From NCBI GenBank assembly GCA_009829735.1, contig CM020619.1, positions 4,789,727-4,853,726 of the forward strand: a stretch of DNA of 64,000 bases, written 5' to 3'. This DNA is from Pyropia yezoensis. Lineage: Eukaryota; Rhodophyta; Bangiophyceae; Bangiales; Bangiaceae. The notes beneath the pieces were generated by a model. The model worked only from the letters and a program-made list of their open reading frames with translations. It ran no database searches and was not told the origin of the DNA. The translations under genes were made by a program, and so were the position numbers. Below are positions 29,053 through 38,487 of the stretch, piece by piece; within the stretch, counting starts at the first letter, position 1; the number at the start of each line of letters is the position of its first letter.

Positions 29053-30861
29053 ATGGCTATCTCGGACCCCCCGTCGTCCGGGGAGTACACGGGTGACGCA
29101 CGTACTTCAGTGCCTTTGAATACTGGTGAGACACAGGTGGGTTTACCTGGGGTCGCAGAGGGACTAGAGGTCCCTCAAGCCAGCAGGACTGGAAGTGCGG
29201 GCGGGCAACAGGCCACCCCGACTCAGTCGGGAGTTCGCTCGGGTGACACTTCTGATGTGGGTGGGCCGAAGGCTGGCCACCGCGTGGTATACTCAACGGG
29301 AACGTCCCAAGGGGTGAGGACTGTCCCCGCGGGTTCCACTCGGGTTGGAGCCAACTTTGGCATGGAGCCATCGCCAACTAGGCTTTCGGAGGACGGCGGA
29401 CCTCCGTTGGTCGGCGATGGGCTCGCGCCCATGCCCCCGGTTGAGGCCCCTGAGGAATGTGGTTACCCCTCAGGTGGACTCCCGGAGGCGGACCGAGACT
29501 CAACTGGAGTCGTCAATCCACTCCTCGCGGAAACTGTCCGTCGGGAGGCGACCAATGTGTTGCGGCAGACTTTGCCGGACCTGGTGGTCACGATGACGAA
29601 TACTATTCTGAATCAGATTGTGGCGAGTTTGCCAGATGGCCTTAATGTCCAGACCGGATCGGGGCTTTCGAGCCCGCAGGCGCAGGGGGAATCCCTCCTC
29701 ACGCCTATCTCGGGTCGCCCCGAACAGGGGGCGACACCTGTGACTCCCAACGAGGGAGCCACACCATACTCGGTGGGGCGTACGCCCTTCATGGGGGAGT
29801 TTCCCCCGGAAACGCCGACGGCCACACCAAGCGCGCCGCGCCAGACTATGGGCACTGAGGGTCAACTTACGCCAATGCCACAGCGGCGGCTCCCTCAACG
29901 TGAGGTGACGCCCAAGATCCAGGTAGCCAACCCGGTCTACCAGAGGATCTTTGATTGTGAGACCTACGCCCTCCACAACAAGTCGGTGGCGTATGGTCCT
30001 GACCAGGCCCGAGCCATGGGCCGTGCCAAGAAGAATGCACTTCACTCTTTTGGGCACAAAGCGGAGTGGGATGGAACTCCCCCCCTCCGTGTCTTTGAGT
30101 TCCTACGTCGTTTCACCAAAGCCTGTGACGACAATGCCATAAGTAGCGGGCATGGCTTTTTACATGCTACAGGAGTTTACGAAGGGAGACCTGCAGACAG
30201 AACTCATGTCCGTCATGCCCAGCTCCTCAAGTGGAGGCGCTGGGAAGGTGACGTCCTATTTGGAGCTCGTCAACTGGTTGTTGAGGGCCATGGTTGATGA
30301 GGCGGCGTTGGCTTCTCAAGTTGAGGAGTTCACGCAAGCCCATCAGGAAGAGGCGGAGGACGAGTTGTCCTTTGCGGAGCGAGTCCGTAAGCTCAACAAT
30401 CTTTGTGGGTTTCTTCATCCACAAGCTGTAATGAAGAGTCGGTTTGTGGAGGGACTCCATTGGTCAGTCCGGATGGAGACCCGTGAGCATAACACTGCCC
30501 AGGCGACCCTGGCCGAGTTGGCTAGGTTCGCCTACCGCAGAGGCGAGGCCTACCGCAAGTTGCGGGAGGAACAACGCCAGGAGCGTCAAGCCGAGTTGGC
30601 CAAGGAACGGGAGGAGGCGCGCCAGGCCAGAGAGTTGAGAGAGGCACGCCGAATCCGCAAGGAGAGGGTGGTAGCTGCCGTGGGAACTTCCCAGGGTATC
30701 TCTTCGTCTTTTCCAGTTGGGAAGACCCCTCCGGGAACTAATAATCGGTGTTGGAACTGCAACTCCGATGGACACTGGGCATATGATTGCCCCAAGTTGA
30801 GTAAACGCATCCAACAACTTGTTAGGAATGCGAGTAAGAAGTCGGCTACGAACGAAGTACG
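29053..30861 (+). pseudogene. Gag of main A element, part 1 (frameshifted, split by B1)
   Basis: Starts at ATG 29053 (MAISDPPSSGEYTG). After a Gly/Thr/Pro-rich N-terminus comes the capsid-like region (PVYQRIFDCETYALHNKSVA, FLRRFTKACDDNAIS). An extra base near 30143 (AGTAGCGGGCATGG against AGTGAAGGCATGG in A1) shifts the frame; the rest continues from about 30152 (MAFYMLQEFTKGD). The zinc knuckle CWNCNSDGHWAYDC is intact here (CX2CX4HX4C), unlike in A1. The frame is interrupted at 30861 by B1 and resumes at 36716. Confidence 0.9.
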
Positions 30862-31433
30862 TGTAGCATCCCTGGCCCCGACTTGGCGCCGACCCGGGAC
30901 TGCAACCAGAGGGCACCAGGTGCCAGAACACGCCCGCCGTGTGGCGATGGTTGGCGGCCGTGGCCCGTGCCCGGCACTGGGATGCGGTGGACTACGCTAT
31001 CCACACGCGAGAGAGGGATTTCTGATGTGTTTTTGCATATTTGTGAGGGACTTGATTTGAGAGAATTTGAGTGTGAGATTAGTGAGTGGGAATAGAATTA
31101 GTAGTGATAGTGGCCCCCGACCTGACGAGGTTAGACTCGGGTCGGGGCCACTCGGGGTTATGGGGGGGCTACCGGGCCAACGTGCCGGGGTTCCCCCAGA
31201 TGCACGTTAAGAGGGACAGCGAGGCGCCCTCGGCCCGCGCCCTCAGGGAAAAAGACAACTGCGCGTTTGCTTTCCTCTTCCCCGTGTGCACTACCGTGCG
31301 TATCTGTTTGCCCGGCAAGCAGGCACGTGAGGCAACAGGCATACCATTCTCGTAGTTCCCCTTTCTGCGTTACCTGTCCCTTTCCCCCGAGGGATATTGA
31401 CACGTGTCTGAGAGGATCGAGTTTTATACCACA
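30862..31433 (+). repeat. 5' LTR of B1
   Basis: 572 bp, starts TGTAGCATCCCTGG and ends TTTTATACCACA. It has an unusually AT-rich patch at about 31018-31105 (GATTTGAGAGAATTTGAGTG) inside GC-rich DNA. Confidence 0.95.
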
Positions 31434-31437
31434 TATT

Positions 31438-31454
31438 TGGTGGAGCAGCAGGGG
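31438..31454 (+). other. Primer-binding site of B1
   Basis: TGGTGGAGCAGCAGGGG, four bases after the LTR, identical to the family A site although the LTRs of A and B are unrelated. Confidence 0.75.
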
Positions 31455-31643
31455 AATTGGAGTGTTTGAGAAGAGACATTTGGGAGCAGCGGTTGCGTTG
31501 TTCCTATTCTGTCTTTTTCTGTGGTTTGGGAATTATTTGCACCCGTTCACGGGAACCCCATTCCTGGCTCTCCAACCCCTCTCTTGTGGTCTTGCGATCT
31601 TTGGACACGCAGGTAACTGGACTGTGGCTGTCAAGAGACCAAC

Positions 31644-33404
31644 ATGGCTACCCTCCCTGGCACGACGGTGCCCGAAGGGGTAGACCCCGCGTCCCTTGAC
31701 GCATCCCTGGTCACCGCGGGGGACGGTGCCCAACCCGGCGTTCTCCCTACGGGTGAAGCAGACCTGGGCGTGACATCCGGTAGTGGACTGGAGTCTACAG
31801 GCGGCCAAGTACCGCCTGCTCCCGTTCCTCCGGCTGTTCCTCCTGTGGGAGCCACCCCGGGGTCAACGGCGTTTGAGTCCGCTCGCAGCAGACGTCTCCC
31901 TCCTGTCGGTTCTACTCTTCAACCTCCAGGGATAGCCCCTGGTGTGTTTACTCCTGGACCCACACATGGCAGCTGGGTGTATACACCTCTTCCTGTGGGC
32001 ACTAGCAGTGCCAGAGGCACCGCTATGACTGGTTCTACGGGTCTTCCTGAGACTTCGACTCCTGGGACCGGCCAAGCTTTTCCTCCCCTTGCGTCCTATG
32101 GGGCGGGGAGCTCCAAGACCGGTGACCGGAGCAGCCGGAGGCGTCGGCGTCGTCGCCGCCGCTCTAGCACCAGCGAGACCAGTTCCTCCAGCTCTGAGGA
32201 GGGATATGACTGGGATGCATCTCCCGGTCCTACCCGGCGCAGGCTAGTCGAGTTCGACTTCCCTGCCCACCAAGTGGGAGATGCCACCCTGAACAAGGTC
32301 ACGTATTGGGGTAACTACCGGCTGGAGAACCAAGACCAAGGTTACACCCGGAAGATGGCCAAGAAGATGGCATCCCTGAACCGGCGAATGCAGCCGAGCT
32401 TTGGGGGGCATCCTAAGTTTTCCGGGAAGAGACCGGCGCTTATCTTTGCCTTCCTGCGCCGGTTTGTCAAGGCATGCAATGACAACGATGTGTCCGAGGG
32501 CAAGGCTCTCTATCTCCTGGTTAACTTCATGACCGGAGAAGCGGAACAGCGGTTTGCACAGGTTCTACCAGACTCTGCCGGGCACATTGTTGGACGTACC
32601 GTCGCGAGTTATCCGGAGGCGGTCAACTGGCTCCTGTCCAACTACGCAGACGCGGACTCCCTGCGTAAGGCAGTCGGTAGGCTGAACCGGGCAACCATGG
32701 AGAGACAAGAGACTCCAGAGGCGTTCGCCCGTCGTGTCCGGGAGATGAGCGATGCTTGTGGCAACGTTTACCCTGAGGACAGGCTCAAGATGATCTTCTC
32801 GGAGGGGCTTCCTGAATATCTTCAAGTGGATGCGGAGAACTACAACCAGGAACATCAAGAACATACCTTCCAGCAGTTGATGGCCTATACCCAGGGCAAG
32901 CACCGGCAAGCCAAGGCCCTCCAGGCTCCTATGGTATCAACCCCCAAGCCGTTGTCGCGAGTTCGTCCCGGACCCGACAAGTATAAGGGAGGTGATAACC
33001 CTGTACCGGTACTCGCAGTTGGCGAGGCCTCACCCATGGAGTCAAGGGACAAGTGGGGCGGCTTCGTTTCTAAGGAGCAACCTTCCCTGGTCGCCCCCAA
33101 GCAGATCAGGAACCAGCGGTTCCGGTCTTGCTGGCTGTGCCAGAAGGAGGATCATATGTCCTACCAGTGCCCGACCATTCCCGAGGATCTCCAGGAGAAA
33201 CTCAAGCGTCAAGGACTGGTGTTTACAAAGGCGGTCAACTGGGCTGACCGGCGGGCACCCTCCAAGATGGACAAGGCACAGGTACATGCCATCCGAGTGG
33301 CAACCTTACAGAGCATCACGGAGGCTCTGGCAAGGGAAGCTCCTACGGACTTTGACCTGGAGACCGAAACCTCTAAGGACTCCTCGGAGCCGGGAAACGA
33401 GTAG
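31644..33404 (+). CDS. Family B Gag (B1)
   Basis: 586 codons from ATG at 31644 (MATLPGTTVPEG). A Pro/Gly/Ser/Thr-rich first third is followed by a basic patch (SSRRRRRRRRRSSTSETSSSSSEE, about residues 163-186). The capsid-like region has ALIFAFLRRFVKACNDNDVS and GEAEQRFAQVLPD; DACGNVYPEDRLKMIFSEGL follows. One zinc knuckle, CWLCQKEDHMSYQC, is present. The end is GNE-stop with GGGAAAC at 33392-33398 in frame. A few residues differ from the B2 Gag. The frame is intact. Confidence 0.92.
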   Translation: MATLPGTTVPEGVDPASLDASLVTAGDGAQPGVLPTGEADLGVTSGSGLESTGGQVPPAPVPPAVPPVGATPGSTAFESARSRRLPPVGSTLQPPGIAPGVFTPGPTHGSWVYTPLPVGTSSARGTAMTGSTGLPETSTPGTGQAFPPLASYGAGSSKTGDRSSRRRRRRRRRSSTSETSSSSSEEGYDWDASPGPTRRRLVEFDFPAHQVGDATLNKVTYWGNYRLENQDQGYTRKMAKKMASLNRRMQPSFGGHPKFSGKRPALIFAFLRRFVKACNDNDVSEGKALYLLVNFMTGEAEQRFAQVLPDSAGHIVGRTVASYPEAVNWLLSNYADADSLRKAVGRLNRATMERQETPEAFARRVREMSDACGNVYPEDRLKMIFSEGLPEYLQVDAENYNQEHQEHTFQQLMAYTQGKHRQAKALQAPMVSTPKPLSRVRPGPDKYKGGDNPVPVLAVGEASPMESRDKWGGFVSKEQPSLVAPKQIRNQRFRSCWLCQKEDHMSYQCPTIPEDLQEKLKRQGLVFTKAVNWADRRAPSKMDKAQVHAIRVATLQSITEALAREAPTDFDLETETSKDSSEPGNE

Positions 33405-34410
33405 GGCAGGCGCTCTCCCCAAGTGTCTTCCCGAATCTCCAACGGCAGGGTACTTCTACCTGTTCTCCCCTTGCGTGCCGGGAGAAAGGACGGCAGTTAC
33501 CTGCTCACCCGGTAGCCGCCTGGACACCCTGTTTGTTCAAGGGGACCTTGCTCGTCCTGCGTAAGGAAAACCTCAAGATTAATGCTCGTATGCGTGTGGG
33601 GGATGGCCTCCCCCAAGCTGTTACGCCGGTGGTCGACACGGGAGCCGGACCAAGCGTCATCACTGAGAACCTGTTACCTCTGGGCTGGCGTCGACATGCC
33701 TGGAGAGCGCCTACCAAGACCCGGATTGTAGACGCATCAGGTCAAACCCTACGACCGCTTGGCCGTCTTCCCGTCGCCATCTATGTCAACAATGAACCAA
33801 TGCTTTTTCCCTTTCTAGTAGTCAAGACCTTATCAGTCCCCCTCATCCTAGGCTGGGACTTCCAGAAGCAGCATGTCAAGAGCATCCTACCCGGAGAAGG
33901 AAAGGTGCAGTTCAACCATGGGTTTGTGTCACCAGTGCTGGAGCACCTGGACACCAAGGTTCGTGTGGCCAAGAACCAGAAGGAACGCATCCCACCCTCT
34001 ACCTTGACCCTCATCAAACCGGTGCTCCTACCTCCTCGCTCGGAGACCAAGGTTCAAGTCACGACCCGGACTGCAGGTCAATGCCTGATCTACGGACGCA
34101 AGGAATTTCTGGCGAAACACCGATTATACCTAGCCCACGGACACCACAAGAAGGTGGAGAGGCACACCCCGTTCTCGGTGCTGATCGTCAACGTGAGCCG
34201 GAAGCCAATAACCCTCGCCAAGGGCACTCGAGTTGGTACAGCAGAGCCTTACCGGGGGTCCGCCCGCGCCATGAGCAAGGAAGACCTCTTCAACCTGCAA
34301 CAAGAGCTGGCATCCAACTTGACGGCCTTAGACGTATCTCCGGAACAAGAGCAGGCTGGCCGTACTACTCCGAAGCCCGAACAAGCACCGCCCGGGATGC
34401 CGAAGGTCAA
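33377..34410 (+). CDS. Family B Pol (B1), protease part only, runs into gap
   Basis: This frame opens after TAA at 33374-33376, overlaps the gag end by 28 bases in the -1 frame, and has no ATG in the overlap. Access by -1 frameshifting at 33392-33398 is the simplest reading. It contains the aspartic protease (VVDTGAGPSVITENLLP) and stops at the N-run, before RT. Confidence 0.85.
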
Positions 34411-34910
34411 NNNNNNNNNNNNNNNNNNNNNNNNNNNNNNNNNNNNNNNNNNNNNNNNNNNNNNNNNNNNNNNNNNNNNNNNNNNNNNNNNNNNNNNNNN
34501 NNNNNNNNNNNNNNNNNNNNNNNNNNNNNNNNNNNNNNNNNNNNNNNNNNNNNNNNNNNNNNNNNNNNNNNNNNNNNNNNNNNNNNNNNNNNNNNNNNNN
34601 NNNNNNNNNNNNNNNNNNNNNNNNNNNNNNNNNNNNNNNNNNNNNNNNNNNNNNNNNNNNNNNNNNNNNNNNNNNNNNNNNNNNNNNNNNNNNNNNNNNN
34701 NNNNNNNNNNNNNNNNNNNNNNNNNNNNNNNNNNNNNNNNNNNNNNNNNNNNNNNNNNNNNNNNNNNNNNNNNNNNNNNNNNNNNNNNNNNNNNNNNNNN
34801 NNNNNNNNNNNNNNNNNNNNNNNNNNNNNNNNNNNNNNNNNNNNNNNNNNNNNNNNNNNNNNNNNNNNNNNNNNNNNNNNNNNNNNNNNNNNNNNNNNNN
34901 NNNNNNNNNN
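34411..34910. other. Assembly gap, 500 N
   Basis: Exactly 500 N, so a placeholder length. The flanks match B2 positions about 41253 and 45552, which are about 4.3 kb apart. Confidence 0.98.
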
Positions 34911-35954
34911 GTACTCCTCGTCCTCGCTGCACAGGAAGTGGACGGTCAACTTGTCGACAATCCAGACCATCAGGAGGTCGGGGAGAAACCAAAGCCGGTT
35001 GGACACCAAGACCTCGTGAAGCCAGTGGTTGGCCGCCAAGACTGTCATCTCGGACGTATACATCATGTACGGGATTGAATGGAAGAAGCCCTTGATCGAC
35101 GCCTGAGTCAAGGCGTCCAAGAAGTACCAGGTGCAAGGGATGCTGGAAGGAGCAAACCCGACCGGGATCTCGACTTCCTGCTGCTGCGGGATGACCTTGG
35201 GGTAGTATGCCGCCCGGTTAGCCTTGTCCAGCTTCCAGAACTCCTGGTGGTTGCAGCTCACAAGGAAGTCACGCTGACGCCCGCGTCGCTCACCCTGCTC
35301 CCGTGCCGGCGACAACTTGGAGTATTTCCGGGTCAAGAAAGGCGGCTCCAGAGCGACCATGCTCGGACGGGGGTCGCAGTTCAAGCTTCCCGACCCCTTG
35401 AGCGCCTCGTCCCAGACCTTGAGCGCCCGGTGGACGTACCCTTCCTCCTCCGGCCACCGGAGAACGGACGCGGACACGCGACGCTCGGTCAAGGGTAGAT
35501 CCAGTACCAGCGCGAAGGGGAGATCCTCCAGACGAGCAACCCAAGAGGAACCCGAGAAGCTCTGGGAGCGGTCTTGTGCCAGGCGCATCTGGTCCGCCGT
35601 ATGAAGACGTGCCTTGTCCATCTCGGTCAAGACCCCGCGCTGGAGTTCCTTGCGCCAGAGGTCCATGCAATCCTGCTGGCACTGGGCCGCGCCGGCGTTG
35701 CCAACCACCGTGGAGTAACGCCGGGCCGCCAGAGGGTCCTGCCCAAGGAGCATCTCCGGGAGACCCTCCGGGGGGGCCTCGACCGGGTGCATCGCGGAAG
35801 CCGGGGGAACTCGATCCGTCCCCGCCGTGGCGACCGGCGCCGGCACCGACATCCGAGGAACCGGAGGCAGGAGAGGGGCACGACGACCCGAGTTCTCCTC
35901 CGCAACACTCGCCGCCGGAACCACGGGCCCAGCTTGGATCTCGGAACTGGACAT
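34911..35954 (-). CDS. Family B antisense ORF (B1), N-terminal half, runs into gap
   Basis: From ATG at 35954 (MSSSEIQAGPVVPAA) to the gap, 348 codons, nearly identical to the start of the B2 copy. The frame upstream of this ATG differs between B1 and B2 through indels, which supports this start. It contains LVSCNHQEFW...YYPK...EVEIPVGF and NRLWFLP, the conserved core. Confidence 0.82.
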
Positions 35955-36138
35955 ACCGTCCAGACTCCGGGGAACGAGAGGGCCAAGGTGAAGGAGCGGA
36001 GGGGGGGGGGCAGAATCGGGGCAGGTGATCGTGACCGGGTGAAGACGCTCGACCTCGGCACCGGTGTGGACGTGCTCGAGGCTGTGCACGGTGGCACCTG
36101 GTTCGGCCCGAGGACGTGCCGGACTAGGGAGGGAGCTA
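35955..36138. other. B1 region between antisense ORF and 3' LTR
   Basis: Noncoding spacer and probable leader of the antisense ORF, with the polypurine run AGGGAGGGA shortly before the LTR. Confidence 0.6.
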
Positions 36139-36710
36139 TGTAGCATCCCTGGCCCCGACTTGGCGCCGACCCGGGACTGCAACCAGAGGGCACCAGGTGC
36201 CAGAACACGCCCGCCGTGTGGCGATGGTTGGCGGCCGTGGCCCGTGCCCGGCACTGGGATGCGGTGGACTACGCTATCCACACGCGAGAGAGGGATTTCT
36301 GATGTGTTTTTGCATATTTGTGAGGGACTTGATTTGAGAGAATTTGAGTGTGAGATTAGTGAGTGGGAATAGAATTAGTAGTGATAGTGGCCCCCGACCT
36401 GACGAGGTTAGACTCGGGTCGGGGCCACTCGGGGTTATGGGGGGGCTACCGGGCCAACGTGCCGGGGTTCCCCCAGATGCACGTTAAGAGGGACAGCGAG
36501 GCGCCCTCGGCCCGCGCCCTCAGGGAAAAAGACAACTGCGCGTTTGCTTTCCTCTTCCCCGTGTGCACTACCGTGCGTATCTGTTTGCCCGGCAAGCAGG
36601 CACGTGAGGCAACAGGCATACCATTCTCGTAGTTCCCCTTTCTGCGTTACCTGTCCCTTTCCCCCGAGGGATATTGACACGTGTCTGAGAGGATCGAGTT
36701 TTATACCACA
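36139..36710 (+). repeat. 3' LTR of B1
   Basis: 572 bp, the same as the 5' LTR at 30862 at every base I compared. Confidence 0.95.
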
Positions 36711-36715
36711 GTACG

Positions 36716-36853
36716 TTCACGCCGCGAGGTTGGGTCTCGACCGGTGGTGGCGGTCGCCACACCCTCGGCGGAGGGGGCGGACACGTCGTCCTCGGACTCG
36801 TCGTCTTCCCCTTCGTCCTCAGATTCGGACGCCAAGTCGGCGGGAAACGAATG
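36716..36853 (+). pseudogene. Gag of main A element, part 2 (C-terminus)
   Basis: Continues the gag frame after the B1 target duplication: a Ser/Asp-rich tail ending DSDAKSAGNE-stop (TGA 36852-36854). The GGGAAAC heptamer overlaps its last codons. Confidence 0.88.
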
Positions 36854-36887
36854 ACCGTTGGAGCTGGCCGTCCGAAGCTCACAACGG
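36842..36887 (+). promoter_or_regulatory. Family A gag-pol -1 frameshift signal
   Basis: The heptamer GGGAAAC is at 36842-36848, phased G GGA AAC in the gag frame. The spacer is GAATGA (36849-36854). A stem-loop follows: CCGTTG+GAGCT (36855-36865) pairs with AGCTC (36876-36880), a bulged A, and CAACGG (36882-36887). Heptamer, 6-base spacer and an 11-bp stem fit known -1 frameshift signals, and pol is in the -1 frame. The A1 copy keeps heptamer and stem. The pol ATG also overlaps the gag stop as ATGA, so reinitiation is an alternative. Confidence 0.72.
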
Positions 36888-37706
36888 CAGCCTCGGCCAA
36901 GTGGGTCAAGAGGACGAACCAACCGTGTCGGATACTGCGGCGACCTAAGGGAGTCCGCCCACCTCGGGTAGGACTCCCCAAGAACGTAAACCCACGTCGG
37001 GTCATCGCGGTGCTGACGTGTGAGAACTTCCAGGTGGCTGGACGGGTGCAACTTGCCCCCGGCCGCGCCTGTTGTGCCCGTATCGTACTTGATACCGGGT
37101 CAGGAGCCTCCTTGATACGCAAGTCGCTATTACCAAAGGAGATGAAGCTCCAACGCTGGAAGTCTAAAGCTGACCATCTGATCGATATCAATGGTGGGGT
37201 ACTTCCCATCGTTGGTGCCGTGACCCTACCAACTAGGTTGGGGACCCATGAGGTCGACGTGACCTATGGAGTAGTTGAGAATATGTCGGTACCCCTGCTT
37301 CTGGGTACCCCTTATGTTGTTACACAAGTGCCTTTGATATGTGGTCCTGAGTATTGGGTCAAGTTGATGAATGGGGAAACTATCCCCATCCTTGGTAAGG
37401 GAAAGTCTGTGGCTTCTGTGACAGTCTCACAGTCGAAGCCTAGTTGCTCTGTGAGAGAAGGGTCTACTGCTACCCTGCGTTTAGCCCGTAAAGTCACGTT
37501 GCCCCCCAACTCGGTGGCGCACGTTGACGTTGTAACTGATTATAGGGGGAACGGGTTAGTGTACCCTCACCCCCGTCTTGCTCGCAAGCACCAAGTGCAT
37601 GTTGCCCTTGGCACGATGGACTCCAAAGCCGGAGTCCCGTGGAGGATCCAGGTGATGAACCTGAGCTCGTCGCCCAAGTACTTCAAGTCGGGAGCGAAGT
37701 TCGGCT
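36851..37706 (+). pseudogene. Pol of main A element, part 1 (protease), split by B2
   Basis: MTVGAGRPKLTTAASAKW through the aspartic protease (DTGSGASLIR at 81-90) to AKFG. It is interrupted after 37706 by B2 and continues at 47361 with YIDQHEGPVV in the same frame. Confidence 0.9.
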
Positions 37707-38278
37707 TGTAGCATCCCTGGCCCCGACTTGGCGCCGACCCGGGACTGCAACCAGAGGGCACCAGGTGCCAGAACACGCCCGCCGTGTGGCGATGGTTGGC
37801 GGCCGTGGCCCGTGCCCGGCACTGGGATGCTGTGGACTACGCTATCCACACGCGAGAGAGGGATTTCTGATGTGTTTTTGCATATTTGTGAGGGACTTGA
37901 TTTGAGAGAATTTGAGTGTGAGATTAGTGAGTGGGAATAGAATTAGTAGTGATAGTGGCCCCCGACCTGACGAGGTTAGACTCGGGTCGGGGCCACTCGG
38001 GGTTATGGGGGGGCTACCTGGCCAACGTGCCGGGGTTCCCCCAGATGCACGTTAAGAGGGACAGCGAGGCGCCCTCGGCCCGCGCCCTCAGGGAAAAAGA
38101 CAACTGCGCGTTTGCTTTCCTCTTCTCCGTGTGCACTACCGTGCGTATCTGTTTGCTCTGCGAGCAGGCACGTGAGGCAACAGGCATACCATTCTCGTAG
38201 TTCCCCTTTCTGCGTTACCTGTCCCTTTCCCCCGAGGGATATTGACACGTGTCTGAGAGGATCGAGTTTTATACCACA
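37707..38278 (+). repeat. 5' LTR of B2
   Basis: 572 bp, TGTAGCATCC...ATACCACA. Confidence 0.95.
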
Positions 38279-38282
38279 TATT

Positions 38283-38299
38283 TGGTGGAGCAGCAGGGG
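38283..38299 (+). other. Primer-binding site of B2
   Basis: TGGTGGAGCAGCAGGGG, four bases inside the 5' LTR. Confidence 0.75.
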
Positions 38300-38487
38300 A
38301 TTGGAGTGTTTGAGAAGAGACATTTGGGAGCAGCGGTTGCGTTGTTCCTGTTCTGTCTTTTTCTGTGGTTTGGGAATTATTTGCACCCGTTCACGGGAAC
38401 CCCATTCCTGGCTCTCCAACCCCTCTCTTGTGGTCTTGCGATCTTTGGACACGCAGGTAACTGGACTGTGGCTGTCAAGAGACCAAC

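Larger units (their letters stand above)
30862..36710 (+). mobile_element. Family B Ty3/gypsy element B1, inserted in A gag, with assembly gap
   Basis: Bounded by two 572-bp LTRs that I find identical by eye, and by the target duplication GTACG (30857-30861 and 36711-36715). Identical LTRs indicate a very recent insertion. Next to the complete B2 copy it lacks about 4.3 kb (most of pol and the end of the antisense ORF), exactly where 500 N are placed. Confidence 0.93.
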
